DNA from: Acidimicrobiaceae bacterium
GTDB lineage: Bacteria > Actinomycetota > Acidimicrobiia > Acidimicrobiales > RAAP-2
Length of the DNA: 35,841 nt
Assembly (NCBI GenBank): GCA_013044285.1
Contig: JABEUS010000116.1
Location: 1 to 35,841 of the forward strand
Direction of reading: 5' to 3'
Part shown: in pieces, positions 27,092-34,909 of the stretch
How positions within the stretch are numbered: the stretch's first letter is position 1
Layout of the letters: each line of letters starts with the position of its first letter
Translations under genes and position numbers: made by a program
The notes under the pieces: generated by a model
The model's database searches: none
What the model saw: the letters and a program-made list of their open reading frames with translations, nothing else
Told to the model about the DNA's origin: nothing

Positions 27092-28378
27092 GTGCTGCGC
27101 CGTCTCGCCAACATCCTGCGGGTCCCCGACCTGCGTAATAAGGTGCTCTTCACGCTGCTCGTGGTGGCCCTCTACCAGCTCGGGGCGAATGTACCGATTC
27201 CCGGAGTGAGCTGGACGCAGATCCAGGCACTGCAGTCGAAGGCTGGTTCCAGCGGCGTTCTCGGGTTCTTGAATCTCTTTTCGGGTGGAGCGCTGACGAG
27301 GCTCGCGGTCTTCGGACTCGGAGTGATGCCCTACATCACCAGTTCCATCGTCATTCAGTTGCTGACGGGAGTTATTCCTCGGTTGACCCAGTGGCAAGAC
27401 GGGGGCCCGGAGGGCCAAGCCAAGATCACTCAGACGACGCGGTATTTGACGATTGCCCTGGCGCTTCTGCAGTCCACCGGTCTCGTCTACGCCTTCCACG
27501 GACACGACTCCGCCCTGCTCGGGTTCACAATCGACCTGATTCCGAAGTTCAACCTCTGGTTGGCGCTCTTCATGGTGCTGATCATGACAGCCGGTACGGC
27601 GTTCGTGATGTGGCTCGCCGAGCTGATCACCCAGCGCGGCATAGGTCAAGGCATGAGCATCCTCATCTTTGCGAACGTCGTCGCCGGTCTACCCACCGGA
27701 GGTCGCGTGGTCTGGGAAGAGGGAGGGCCCTACAAGTTCTTCACGATCCTGGTCATCTCGGTCGGACTCTTGTTCTTTATCGTGTTCATGGACAACGGTC
27801 AGCGGAGGATTCCGGTCACCTTCGCTCGGCGCGTGGTGGGACGACGGGAGATGGGTGGAAACTCCACCTACATTCCGATCAAGGTGAACCACTCCGGCGT
27901 GATTCCGATCATCTTCGCCTCGTCCGTTCTTTATCTCCCGGTGCTCTTATCGAACATCATCCCTTCGGCCGGCTTCACCAACTTCGTGAACACGACACTT
28001 CAACCGACGAATCTGCTCTACATCGTGGCCGACTTCGTGTTGATTTTCGCCTTCACCTTCTTCTACGTCTACATCGCCTTCGAGCCGCACCAGCAGAGTG
28101 AGTTGCTCCGTCAACAGGGTGGATTCGTCCCGGGTATTCGTCCGGGGGCGCCCACGGAGCGCTACTTCTCTCGTTTGCTGAGTCGTATCACGGTGGTGGG
28201 GGCAACGTTCCTCGCGTCAGTCGCGGTGGTGCCGTCGATTTTGATGTCGATTTGGAATATCAACCGATTCCCCTACTACGGCACCACGTTGTTGATTGCG
28301 GTCGGTGTGGCTCTTCAGACCATGCAACAGATTGATTCGCAGTTGATGATGCGCAACTACGAAGGGTTCTTGAAGTAA
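27092..28378 (+). CDS. secY: Protein translocase subunit SecY
   Basis: This encodes 428 residues of the central pore of the Sec channel, with ten predicted membrane helices. Landmarks are the start LRRLANILRVPDLRNKVLFT, the first helix, the plug region (GGALTRLAVFGLGVMPYITSS), the cytoplasmic loop HQQSELLRQQGGFVPGIRPG, and the end TMQQIDSQLMMRNYEGFLK. The start is GTG at 27092, without a clear Shine-Dalgarno. It couples to rplO, as in nearly all bacteria, and adk follows three bases later. Confidence 0.98.
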   Translation: MLRRLANILRVPDLRNKVLFTLLVVALYQLGANVPIPGVSWTQIQALQSKAGSSGVLGFLNLFSGGALTRLAVFGLGVMPYITSSIVIQLLTGVIPRLTQWQDGGPEGQAKITQTTRYLTIALALLQSTGLVYAFHGHDSALLGFTIDLIPKFNLWLALFMVLIMTAGTAFVMWLAELITQRGIGQGMSILIFANVVAGLPTGGRVVWEEGGPYKFFTILVISVGLLFFIVFMDNGQRRIPVTFARRVVGRREMGGNSTYIPIKVNHSGVIPIIFASSVLYLPVLLSNIIPSAGFTNFVNTTLQPTNLLYIVADFVLIFAFTFFYVYIAFEPHQQSELLRQQGGFVPGIRPGAPTERYFSRLLSRITVVGATFLASVAVVPSILMSIWNINRFPYYGTTLLIAVGVALQTMQQIDSQLMMRNYEGFLK

Positions 28379-28381
28379 GCG

Positions 28382-29041
28382 ATGGCGGGTCGCGCGATCG
28401 TCGTCGTGCTCGGCAAACAGGGGGCCGGAAAAGGCACCCAGTGTGACCGGCTGTCGGAGAACCTCGGTATTCCCCACGTCTCCACGGGGGACATTCTGAG
28501 GGCCGCGGTGCGAGAGCGCACGCCGCTCGGTCTCGAGGTCGAGTCCGTCCTCGCCGCCGGCAATCTCGTGTCGGACGACCTCGTGAATCGACTCGTCGAG
28601 GAACGCTTCGTTCAGACCGACGCCCTTCGCGGGGCTCTATTGGACGGTTTTCCGCGCACTCCGGGACAGGCCGAGGCACTCGACACCTTTCTCGGCGAGG
28701 ACGGCATCAAAGTGGTGATTGACCTCGAAGTCTCCTCGGAACTGGTCATCGAACGTCTCTCGTCGCGCCGAGTGTGCCAGGAGTGCGGTGCGATCTATAA
28801 GGACACCGACGTCGCGGCCATTTCGGGAACCTGCGAACGTTGCGGGGGTGACGTCATTCAGCGGCCCGACGACTTTCCCGACGCCATCGCCCGCCGACTC
28901 GACACCTACGAACGCGACACCGCTCCCCTGAAGGAGTTTTACGAGCGACGTGGTCTCGTGGTGACCGTCGACGGTTCTCGATCGCCCGACGAGGTGACGG
29001 CTGATCTCGTGGAAGTCTTGAAGTCCCGGGACCTGACGTGA
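28382..29041 (+). CDS. adk: Adenylate kinase, zinc-type LID
   Basis: This encodes 219 residues that convert ATP and AMP to two ADP. The P-loop is GKQGAGKGTQ (11-20); the common form has proline where Q13 stands. DGFPRT is at 88-93, and the AMP-binding region GIPHVSTGDILR at 29-40. The long LID carries a zinc site, C132-x2-C135 and C151-x2-C154, as in Gram-positive enzymes. It overlaps map by four bases (GTGA). Confidence 0.97.
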   Translation: MAGRAIVVVLGKQGAGKGTQCDRLSENLGIPHVSTGDILRAAVRERTPLGLEVESVLAAGNLVSDDLVNRLVEERFVQTDALRGALLDGFPRTPGQAEALDTFLGEDGIKVVIDLEVSSELVIERLSSRRVCQECGAIYKDTDVAAISGTCERCGGDVIQRPDDFPDAIARRLDTYERDTAPLKEFYERRGLVVTVDGSRSPDEVTADLVEVLKSRDLT

Positions 29042-29775
29042 GACGTTCGAAGGACGAGATCGCGAAGATGCGCCGGGCCGGCAAGGTCGTGGCGGAGATG
29101 CACGAGGCGACCCGCGCTGTTCTGCGACCCGGTATCACCACGGCGTACCTCAACGAAGTAGCTGCCGCCGTCCTCGAAAAGCGCGGGGCTCGTTCTAACT
29201 TTCTCGGGTATCACGGGTTCCCCGCGGTGATCTGCACCAGTCCGAACGACATGATTGTGCACGGAATTCCCGGTGAGTACGTCCTCGAAGAGGGTGACAT
29301 TATCTCGGTCGACTGCGGGGCAATTATTGAGGGCTACCACGGCGACGCCGCGTACACGGCGGGAGTGGGGGAGATTTCTCCCGACGCCCGTCGACTCCTC
29401 GAGGTCACGGAGCGCTCGTTGTGGGCCGGAGTGGACCAGATGACGGTGGGTAATCGTCTCCACGAAATCGGTCGGGCCGTTCAGACCGTCGCCGAGGCTG
29501 CCGGATTCTCCGTCGTCACCGAGTACGTGGGCCACGCCATTGGCACGGAGATGCACGAGCAGCCCCAGGTGCCTAACTACTGGCCGGGTAGCCCCGGTCC
29601 GACTCTGAAGTCCGGGATGGTCTTCGCGGTCGAGCCCATGGTGAACGTGGGAGGGCCCGAAACGTACACCTTGGACGACGGGTGGAGTGTGCTCACCGAA
29701 GACGGCTCCCTGTCGGCGCACTTTGAACACACCATCGCCATACTCGACGACGGACCCGAAGTTCTGACTCTCTAG
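29038..29775 (+). CDS. map: Methionine aminopeptidase, type I
   Basis: This encodes 245 residues that remove the initiator methionine from nascent proteins. The metal ligands D92, D103, H166, E199 and E230 are all present, and the substrate histidine is H75 (IVHGIPG). There is no N-terminal SH3-like extension, so it is the short type Ia form. The start is GTG at 29038 in the adk stop. Its TAG overlaps the stop codon of the convergent devR-like gene. Confidence 0.97.
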   Translation: MRRSKDEIAKMRRAGKVVAEMHEATRAVLRPGITTAYLNEVAAAVLEKRGARSNFLGYHGFPAVICTSPNDMIVHGIPGEYVLEEGDIISVDCGAIIEGYHGDAAYTAGVGEISPDARRLLEVTERSLWAGVDQMTVGNRLHEIGRAVQTVAEAAGFSVVTEYVGHAIGTEMHEQPQVPNYWPGSPGPTLKSGMVFAVEPMVNVGGPETYTLDDGWSVLTEDGSLSAHFEHTIAILDDGPEVLTL

Positions 29776-29782
29776 AAGAGTC
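29766..29782. terminator. Two-way hairpin at the map/devR tail-to-tail junction
   Basis: GACTCT (29766-29771) pairs with AGAGTC (29777-29782) around loop CTAGA. Both stop codons lie in the loop: map TAG on plus and the regulator TAG on minus share CTAG. An outer stem CGACGGAC/GTCCGTCG can also form. It has no clear T tract. Confidence 0.5.
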
Positions 29783-30419
29783 CGTCGGGGTGACGCTCCA
29801 TCTGGCGTTGGGCGAAGAGGGCCGCCTCGGTGCGACGCTGGAAGCCCAGTTTGGCGAGCAGGTTGGAGACGTAGTTTTTTACTGTTTTTTCGGCGAGAAA
29901 CATCGTCTCGCCAATCTCTCGGTTCGTCATCCCCTCACTCAACAACTCCAGAATCTTGCGTTCTTGGGGGCTGAGACTGGAGAGGCGTAGATCCTCGGCG
30001 ATCTGTCGGCGAAGTCGTTCCTTCGCTCGTTCGACCTGCTCGTCGCTCAACAGCATCTCTCCTTGAGCGACCCGACGGACTGCACTCACGAGCTCGTCGC
30101 CGCGCACGTTCTTCAAAACGTAGCCCCGGGCGCCGGCGATCACCGACGCACTCAGGGCTTCACTATCGGCGAAGGAGGTCAACATGAGACAGGCGAGCGA
30201 GGGGTACACCTCGCGCAGGCTTCGACAGAGGTCCACCCCCGAGCCATCGGGCAGTCGGACGTCGAGTACGGCGACGTCAACATCGGCGAGGTCTAAATCG
30301 AGGGCCTCGCCGACCATCCCCGCTTCGGCCACGACCCGGAGACCGTCGTGAGCCTCAAGGAGTTCGCGTAGTCCCCGTCGGACAATTTCGTGATCGTCGA
30401 CCAAAACCAGCCGGATCAT
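29772..30419 (-). CDS. NarL/LuxR-family response regulator, DevR/DosR-like
   Basis: This encodes 215 residues. The receiver domain (1-120) has the acidic pair D8-D9, phospho-acceptor D53 (VLDVRLPDGSG), T81 and K103. The LuxR-type helix-turn-helix (about 148-210) reads LLSEGMTNREIGETMFLAEK. The recognition helix EKTVKNYVS has K178, K181 and N182, which I align with the DNA-contacting residues of Mycobacterium tuberculosis DosR. The ATG at 30419 overlaps the kinase stop (TGATG). An upstream in-frame start would overlap the kinase by 66 bases. It probably controls a hypoxia or redox regulon, by homology. Confidence 0.88.
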   Translation of the reverse strand: MIRLVLVDDHEIVRRGLRELLEAHDGLRVVAEAGMVGEALDLDLADVDVAVLDVRLPDGSGVDLCRSLREVYPSLACLMLTSFADSEALSASVIAGARGYVLKNVRGDELVSAVRRVAQGEMLLSDEQVERAKERLRRQIAEDLRLSSLSPQERKILELLSEGMTNREIGETMFLAEKTVKNYVSNLLAKLGFQRRTEAALFAQRQMERHPDGLF

Positions 30420-31567
30420 CACGCCCCCTTCGGAACTCGCCAAGTCACTAGTGTGCCATAGTTCTCCGCACTCTCGACCCGGCACTCCCCTCCGAGGTCC
30501 TGGGCTCGGGTTCGTAGGTTGCGCAGGCCCCGTCCCGGTCCCCCTTCGAGAGTGAATCCGACGCCGTTGTCACTCACGGTGATCACCAAGTCTTCGTCGT
30601 CGAGGCCCACGTGGACCGATACATCACTGGCTTGAGCGTGGCGAACGACGTTGGAGAGGATCTCTCTCAGGGCCAGCACACTCTGGTCGGCCACGTGTTC
30701 AGAGACTGCGCCCGAGACCGCGGAGTTCATCTCGAAGCCGGCCCGCAGCCCTAAGCGTTGGTCCACTTCGGCGACGAGCGCTCCGGCGCGCTGGCGAAGA
30801 GTGGCCCCCGACGTGGCGTCGTGGTCGATTTCGAAGATGGTGGTCCGAATCTCTTGAATCGTTGAGTCCAGTTCCTCGAGGGCCGAGTCGATCCGTCGAG
30901 CCACGTCACCTTCGGACTGGGGGAGGGCGAGTTGGAGGCTGAGGCCGACCCCGAAAAGACGCTGGATCACGGTGTCGTGGAGGTCACGGGCGAGTCGTTC
31001 ACGCTCCTCGGCCACGGTGAGATCGCGCAGAGTGCGTCGCAGATTGGCTTGGTCGATCACGATACCGGCGGCCCGTCCGAAGGCCTCGAGGAGGCGCTCG
31101 TCGTCCTCGGAGAAGCTTCGTCCGGGGTCGCCGGTCGTGACGTAGAGATTGCCCCACACGTGCCCGTCGCGCGTGACGATCGGGACACCGAGGAAGGCGT
31201 GCATCGGCGGGTGGCCCGGTGGCAAATTGGGGTTGTCGTCACCTCGCAGGTCGTCGACTCGAACTGGTCGGCGAGCCCGGATGGTTTGGCCCAGTACTCC
31301 GTGGCCGGTAGGGGAGGGACCCATCGCGTCACGCTCCTCGTCACTGACGCCCACCGTGATGAACTCGGCCAGGCGGGTGCCGTCTCCATGAAGGACACCG
31401 AGAGCCCCGAAGGGGGCATCGACCAACTCGGCCGACATTCGTGTGATCTGGGTCAAGATGTCGGGAAGCGGTGCCTCCACCTCGATGAGGAGCATTGCCT
31501 CAATGAGGGCGTGAAGACGACGAGGGTCGACAATCTCGTGAAAACTCACACTCCCACTGTTCCACAC
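30419..31567 (-). CDS. GAF-domain sensor histidine kinase, DevS/DosS-like
   Basis: This encodes 382 residues with one GAF domain (about 33-175), where mycobacterial DevS has two. The segment NLPPGHPPMHAFLGVPI contains H119, which aligns with H149, the haem ligand of M. tuberculosis DevS (context YHPPMRTFLGVP). The HisKA_3 dimer helix carries H197 (ARDLHDTVIQRLF), and the ATPase has N306 and DNGVG at 333-337. No membrane helices are visible, so it is probably a soluble haem sensor of oxygen, NO or CO. The start is GTG 31567, eight bases after the PPOX-like gene, with no Shine-Dalgarno; a later start is possible. Confidence 0.85.
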   Translation of the reverse strand: MWNSGSVSFHEIVDPRRLHALIEAMLLIEVEAPLPDILTQITRMSAELVDAPFGALGVLHGDGTRLAEFITVGVSDEERDAMGPSPTGHGVLGQTIRARRPVRVDDLRGDDNPNLPPGHPPMHAFLGVPIVTRDGHVWGNLYVTTGDPGRSFSEDDERLLEAFGRAAGIVIDQANLRRTLRDLTVAEERERLARDLHDTVIQRLFGVGLSLQLALPQSEGDVARRIDSALEELDSTIQEIRTTIFEIDHDATSGATLRQRAGALVAEVDQRLGLRAGFEMNSAVSGAVSEHVADQSVLALREILSNVVRHAQASDVSVHVGLDDEDLVITVSDNGVGFTLEGGPGRGLRNLRTRAQDLGGECRVESAENYGTLVTWRVPKGA

Positions 31568-31575
31568 GGGGAGGT

Positions 31576-31941
31576 TTAGTGAAGTTGACCCACGACCACC
31601 GCCAGGGGCAGTGTAATAAGGCGGTGGTCGTGGGTCGGGCTGGGGGCGGCCGGGTCGAGCGGGGCAAGTGAGGAGATGCCCGACGCAACCACCGACCAGG
31701 GATGGCCGTCGTCGAGACCGTCGACTTGGACGGTCAAAACGTCGTGCCGACGCGCCGCTTGGACCACCGCCACGTCAGCGGAGTCGAGGAGGGCCAAATC
31801 GTGGTCCACCAGTCGCACCCGCGTCGGTAGAGCGGTCGGCAAGCAGCGCACACTGATAAGGACGCGGGCCATCGTGGCCGCCGCGAGGCGTCGTACGCAC
31901 TCGTCGCGGCTCAAAACTTCCTGGACGTCGTTACCAGTCAC
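31576..31941 (-). CDS. PPOX-fold small protein (pyridoxamine phosphate oxidase-like)
   Basis: This encodes 121 residues resembling the small split-barrel flavin-binding family Pyridox_ox_2. LSRDECVRRLAAATMARVLI fits the family N-terminus (normally with GRL), VDGLDDGHPWSVVASG fits the conserved gWSVvvrG strand, and the final HRLITLPLAVVVGQL fits the last strand. The central GTK flavin-binding motif is not evident, so cofactor use is uncertain. The start is GTG 31941, perhaps leaderless. It leads a minus-strand operon with the kinase and regulator. DosR regulons of mycobacteria include related proteins, so a redox role is plausible. Confidence 0.7.
   Translation of the reverse strand: MTGNDVQEVLSRDECVRRLAAATMARVLISVRCLPTALPTRVRLVDHDLALLDSADVAVVQAARRHDVLTVQVDGLDDGHPWSVVASGISSLAPLDPAAPSPTHDHRLITLPLAVVVGQLH
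31587..31636. repeat. Perfect 17-base inverted repeat in the PPOX-like gene end
   Basis: GACCCACGACCACCGCC (31587-31603) is the exact reverse complement of 31620-31636, with a 16-base loop. On the minus-strand mRNA it forms a 17-pair stem ending nine bases before the stop codon and about 20 bases before the kinase start. The two arms encode different residues (THDHR and AVVVG). Confidence 0.95.
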
Positions 31942-31994
31942 GCTGCTAGCATGGTTCTTCGGACGGATCGCCCACTATGGCCGAAAGTCCCAAA
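31942..31994 (-). promoter_or_regulatory. Candidate DosR-box and leaderless promoter of the PPOX-kinase-regulator operon
   Basis: On the minus strand, TTTGGGACTTTCGGCCATAG (31994 to 31975) has one good half of the mycobacterial DosR box (consensus as I recall it: TTSGGGACTWWAGTCCCSAA) and a weaker second half. CATGCT (31953-31948) can act as -10, six bases before the GTG at 31941. That would make the mRNA leaderless and centre the box near -43. The match is imperfect. Confidence 0.45.
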
Positions 31995-32014
31995 GGCCCC
32001 CGTAGGCACCGCTT

Positions 32015-32044
32015 TTGCATTCCGCGCTTTTTTCTCGGTAGAAT
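32015..32044 (+). promoter_or_regulatory. Promoter of the infA-rpmJ-rpsM-rpoA operon
   Basis: The -35 TTGCAT (32015-32020), an 18-base spacer and the -10 TAGAAT (32039-32044) are the best match in the window. A leader of about 75 bases follows, with a GGGGACC/GGT(G)CCCC hairpin at 32075-32094. It lies back-to-back with the minus-strand redox operon promoter. Confidence 0.75.
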
Positions 32045-32125
32045 GGTCAGCCGACCCTGAAGGGGGTTACCCGTGGGGACCACAGCGGTGCCCCGCGTCG
32101 CAGTACCGCAACAAGGAGAAGGAAC

Positions 32126-32350
32126 CTGAGTAAGTCCAAGGAAGAGGCGTTCACGGTCGAAGGGACCGTCGTAGAGCCACTGCCCAACGCGATGTTCCGA
32201 GTGGAACTCGAGAACGGTTACACCGTTCTCGCGCACAGTTCCGGCAAGATGCGCATGCACCGCATTCGCATTCTGCCCGGAGACAAGGTGCAAGTGGAGA
32301 TTACCCCCTACGACATGACCCGTGGACGCATCACCTACCGGTACAAATAA
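32126..32350 (+). CDS. infA: Translation initiation factor IF-1, CTG start
   Basis: This encodes 74 residues of the single OB-fold factor that occupies the 30S A site during initiation. The body [20 protein letters not shown] to GRITYRYK is canonical and full length. The position of the initiator methionine holds CTG (32126-32128), and no ATG, GTG or TTG lies upstream in frame within the leader. AAGGAG (32113-32118) is seven bases before the CTG, which is ideal spacing. A CTG start is rare in bacteria. It is the first gene of the alpha operon and is followed by rpmJ after 32 bases. Confidence 0.93.
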   Translation: MSKSKEEAFTVEGTVVEPLPNAMFRVELENGYTVLAHSSGKMRMHRIRILPGDKVQVEITPYDMTRGRITYRYK

Positions 32351-32382
32351 CTCAGTTCCGAACGATCGAGAAGAGCAACGAG

Positions 32383-32496
32383 ATGAAGGTTCGCGCCAGC
32401 GTCAAGACCATGTGTGAGAAGTGCAAAGTCATTCGCCGGGCCGGTCACGTCCGTGTGATCTGCGAGAACCCTCGTCACAAGCAGCGCCAGGGCTAG
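32383..32496 (+). CDS. rpmJ: 50S ribosomal protein L36
   Basis: This encodes 37 residues, the family length. The zinc ribbon is intact: C11-x2-C14, C27 and H32. [19 protein letters not shown] and the end NPRHKQRQG are canonical. The Shine-Dalgarno is the GAGAAGAG run (32368-32375). It lies between infA and rpsM, as in most bacteria. Confidence 0.98.
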   Translation: MKVRASVKTMCEKCKVIRRAGHVRVICENPRHKQRQG

Positions 32497-32508
32497 GAGA
32501 GGAAGAAC

Positions 32509-32886
32509 ATGGCCCGTATTGCCGGAGTGGATATTCCCCGCGAAAAGCGGACGGTTATTTCCCTGACTTACATCTTTGGGATTGGACCCACCACCGCTCA
32601 ACTGATTTGCGCCGAAACTGGTGTGGACGAGTCGACGCGCGTGAAGGATCTGAGCGAAGCGGACGTGAACAAGCTTCGCGCCTACATCGACCAGAACCTC
32701 ACCGTCGAGGGTGACCGCCGTCGTGACGTCGCCCAGGACATCAAGCGCAAGATGGAAATCAACTGCCTGCAGGGAGTCCGTCACCGCAAGGGACTGCCCG
32801 TGCGTGGTCAGCGCACCCGTACCAACGCTCGCACTCGCAAGGGACCCAAGCGCACCGTCGCCGGTAAGAAGAAGGTTACGAAGTAA
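32509..32886 (+). CDS. rpsM: 30S ribosomal protein S13
   Basis: This encodes 125 residues. S13 contacts L5 across the subunit interface and P-site tRNA through its basic C-terminus. [35 protein letters not shown] and the tail [15 protein letters not shown] are typical. The Shine-Dalgarno AGGAGAGGAAG precedes the ATG. It overlaps rpsK as TAATG. Confidence 0.98.
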   Translation: MARIAGVDIPREKRTVISLTYIFGIGPTTAQLICAETGVDESTRVKDLSEADVNKLRAYIDQNLTVEGDRRRDVAQDIKRKMEINCLQGVRHRKGLPVRGQRTRTNARTRKGPKRTVAGKKKVTK

Positions 32887-33287
32887 TGGCTAAGCCCACC
32901 CCCGCTGGCGCCCGTAAGGTCCGTCGCAAGGAGCGCAAGAACGTCGCCTTCGGCGTCGCGCACATCAAGAGCTCGTTTAACAACACCATCGTGTCCATCA
33001 CCGACCCGGAGGGCAACGTCGTGGCGTGGGCCTCCTCCGGGCAGGTGGGCTTTAAGGGCTCGCGTAAGTCGACGCCCTACGCCGCTCAGCTCGCCGCTGA
33101 GAAGTGTGCGCGCGCGGCCATGGAGCACGGAGTGAAGAAGGTCGACGTTCTCGTCCGGGGGCCGGGATCGGGTCGCGACACCGCGATTCGTTCCATCGCC
33201 GCCGCCGGTATCGAGGTCGTTGCGATTAAGGATGTGACGCCGCTGCCGCACAACGGCTGCCGTCCCAAGAAGCGCCGTCGCGGATAA
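32886..33287 (+). CDS. rpsK: 30S ribosomal protein S11
   Basis: This encodes 133 residues of a platform protein near the mRNA exit. [37 protein letters not shown] and the end [18 protein letters not shown] are canonical; the NG sequence that undergoes isoaspartate formation in E. coli is present. Confidence 0.98.
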   Translation: MAKPTPAGARKVRRKERKNVAFGVAHIKSSFNNTIVSITDPEGNVVAWASSGQVGFKGSRKSTPYAAQLAAEKCARAAMEHGVKKVDVLVRGPGSGRDTAIRSIAAAGIEVVAIKDVTPLPHNGCRPKKRRRG

Positions 33288-33296
33288 GGAATACTC

Positions 33297-33941
33297 ATGG
33301 CTCGTTACACCGGACCCGTTTGTCGACTTTGTCGTCGTGAGCGCACCAAGTTGTACCTGAAGGGAGAGCGCTGCTACTCCCTCAAGTGCCCCGTGGCGGA
33401 GAACTCCGACCGTCAGAAGCGCTCTTTCCCGCCGGGCCAGCACGGTGCTGCTCGTCAGCGTCAGGGCTCAGAGTACCTCTCCCAGTTGCGTGAGAAGCAG
33501 AAGACTCGTCGCTCCTACGGACTGATGGAAAAGCAGTTCCGAAACCTCTACAAGGAAGCCAGTCGGCGTCCGGGTATGACCGGGACGACCCTGTTGCAGT
33601 TCCTGGAGTTGCGTCTCGACAACGTGGCCTACCGGGCCGGCTGGGGTGCCTCGCGGGCCCAGGCTCGCCAGTTGGTGCGCCACGGTCACATTCAAATCAA
33701 CGGCAAGCGAGTGACCATTCCCTCGTACCGCGTTCGTCCCGGTGAGACCGTCACCTTGAAGGACGCCACGCGGACCAACTTCAACGTGGTTCGCAACGCT
33801 GATGTGCTCGACCGCTCGGTGCCGGGATGGCTGGAGGCGTCGGAGAACGGCTTCGCCGTGACGGTGCGAGCCGTGCCGGTCCGCGAGCAGATTGACGAGT
33901 CCATCAAAGAACAGCTCATCGTCGAGCTGTACTCGAAGTAG
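33297..33941 (+). CDS. rpsD: 30S ribosomal protein S4, zinc-finger form
   Basis: This encodes 214 residues. S4 starts 30S assembly and helps unwind mRNA. It keeps the N-terminal zinc cysteines C9, C12, C26 and C31, the C+ form. The S4 RNA-binding domain (LDNVAYRAGWGASRAQARQL, then HGHIQINGKRV) is intact. In E. coli S4 represses the alpha operon. A Shine-Dalgarno (AAGGAA, 33287-33292) precedes the ATG. Confidence 0.98.
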   Translation: MARYTGPVCRLCRRERTKLYLKGERCYSLKCPVAENSDRQKRSFPPGQHGAARQRQGSEYLSQLREKQKTRRSYGLMEKQFRNLYKEASRRPGMTGTTLLQFLELRLDNVAYRAGWGASRAQARQLVRHGHIQINGKRVTIPSYRVRPGETVTLKDATRTNFNVVRNADVLDRSVPGWLEASENGFAVTVRAVPVREQIDESIKEQLIVELYSK

Positions 33942-33965
33942 CCAGCCCCAGGCTCGGAGGAACCC

Positions 33966-34907
33966 ATGCTGATTATTCAACGCCCCACGATCGAAGCCCT
34001 CGGTGAAGAGATCGCCAACACCCAGTCGTTCGGGATTGGACCACTCGACCCCGGATTCGGGCACACCCTGGGCAACTCCCTGCGGCGTACCCTGCTGTCG
34101 TCGATTCCTGGAGCCGCCGCGACGCGGGTCAAGTTCGACGCCGTGCTGCACGAGTTCGGAGTGATCGAGGGAGTAAAGGAAGACGTCCAGGACATCTGCC
34201 TCAACCTTAAGGACCTCCTCCTCGTGGTCTACTCCGACGAGCCGGTGGTACTGCGCCTCGACAAGATGGGCGAGGGACCGGTAACGGCCGCTGACCTGTC
34301 GACGACCGCGGACGTCGAGGTCTTGAACCCCGACCTGCACTTGGCCTACCTCACGACCCCGAAGTCCTCGCTCGCGTTCGACCTCACGGTGGAGCGGGGC
34401 AAGGGCTACGTAGGCGCCGAGAGCAACAAGACCGGCGCGATCATCGGAGTGATTCCGCTCGACGCCATCTTCTCGCCGGTGCGCCGGGTCGCCTTCGAGG
34501 TGGAGCCCGTTCGTTCCGACCAGGCGAAGGACTTCGACCGACTGGTGATCGAGATCGAGACGGACGGTTCGGTGACCCCGTCGGCGGCACTGGCCTCGGC
34601 CGGTAAGACGCTCGGCACGCTGATCGAGTTGATCTCCACCTTCGACGAGGAGGCCCCGGTGTTGGAGCTCGGGGACGTGTCCTCGGCTCAGGCGGCGGCG
34701 TCCGAACTCGACATTCGGATCGAGGAGTTGGGTCTGACCGAGCGCTCGCGTAACTGCCTGAAGCGCGCCGGTATCAACACGGTCGCTCAGTTGGTGAACG
34801 CGACGGAGCGTGACCTAACCTCGATTACTAACTTTGGACAGACGTCCCTGAAGGACGTCGTGGACCGCCTCGGTGAGCGCGGTCTGAACCTGCGCCAGGA
34901 GGACTAG
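33966..34907 (+). CDS. rpoA: DNA-directed RNA polymerase subunit alpha
   Basis: This encodes 313 residues. The N-terminal dimerisation domain (about 1-225) has GPLDPGFGHTLGNSLRRTLLSS, and the C-terminal domain (about 240-305) has IEELGLTERSRNCLKRAGI. The latter binds UP elements and activators. The Shine-Dalgarno is GGAGGA (33956-33961). It completes the core enzyme with rpoB and rpoC, and rplQ follows after two bases. Confidence 0.98.
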   Translation: MLIIQRPTIEALGEEIANTQSFGIGPLDPGFGHTLGNSLRRTLLSSIPGAAATRVKFDAVLHEFGVIEGVKEDVQDICLNLKDLLLVVYSDEPVVLRLDKMGEGPVTAADLSTTADVEVLNPDLHLAYLTTPKSSLAFDLTVERGKGYVGAESNKTGAIIGVIPLDAIFSPVRRVAFEVEPVRSDQAKDFDRLVIEIETDGSVTPSAALASAGKTLGTLIELISTFDEEAPVLELGDVSSAQAAASELDIRIEELGLTERSRNCLKRAGINTVAQLVNATERDLTSITNFGQTSLKDVVDRLGERGLNLRQED

Positions 34908-34909
34908 GC

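Noticed and set aside
30932-31579. 215-codon plus-strand frame opposite the kinase gene
   Set aside because: The kinase on the minus strand has all the expected motifs, so this is its shadow.
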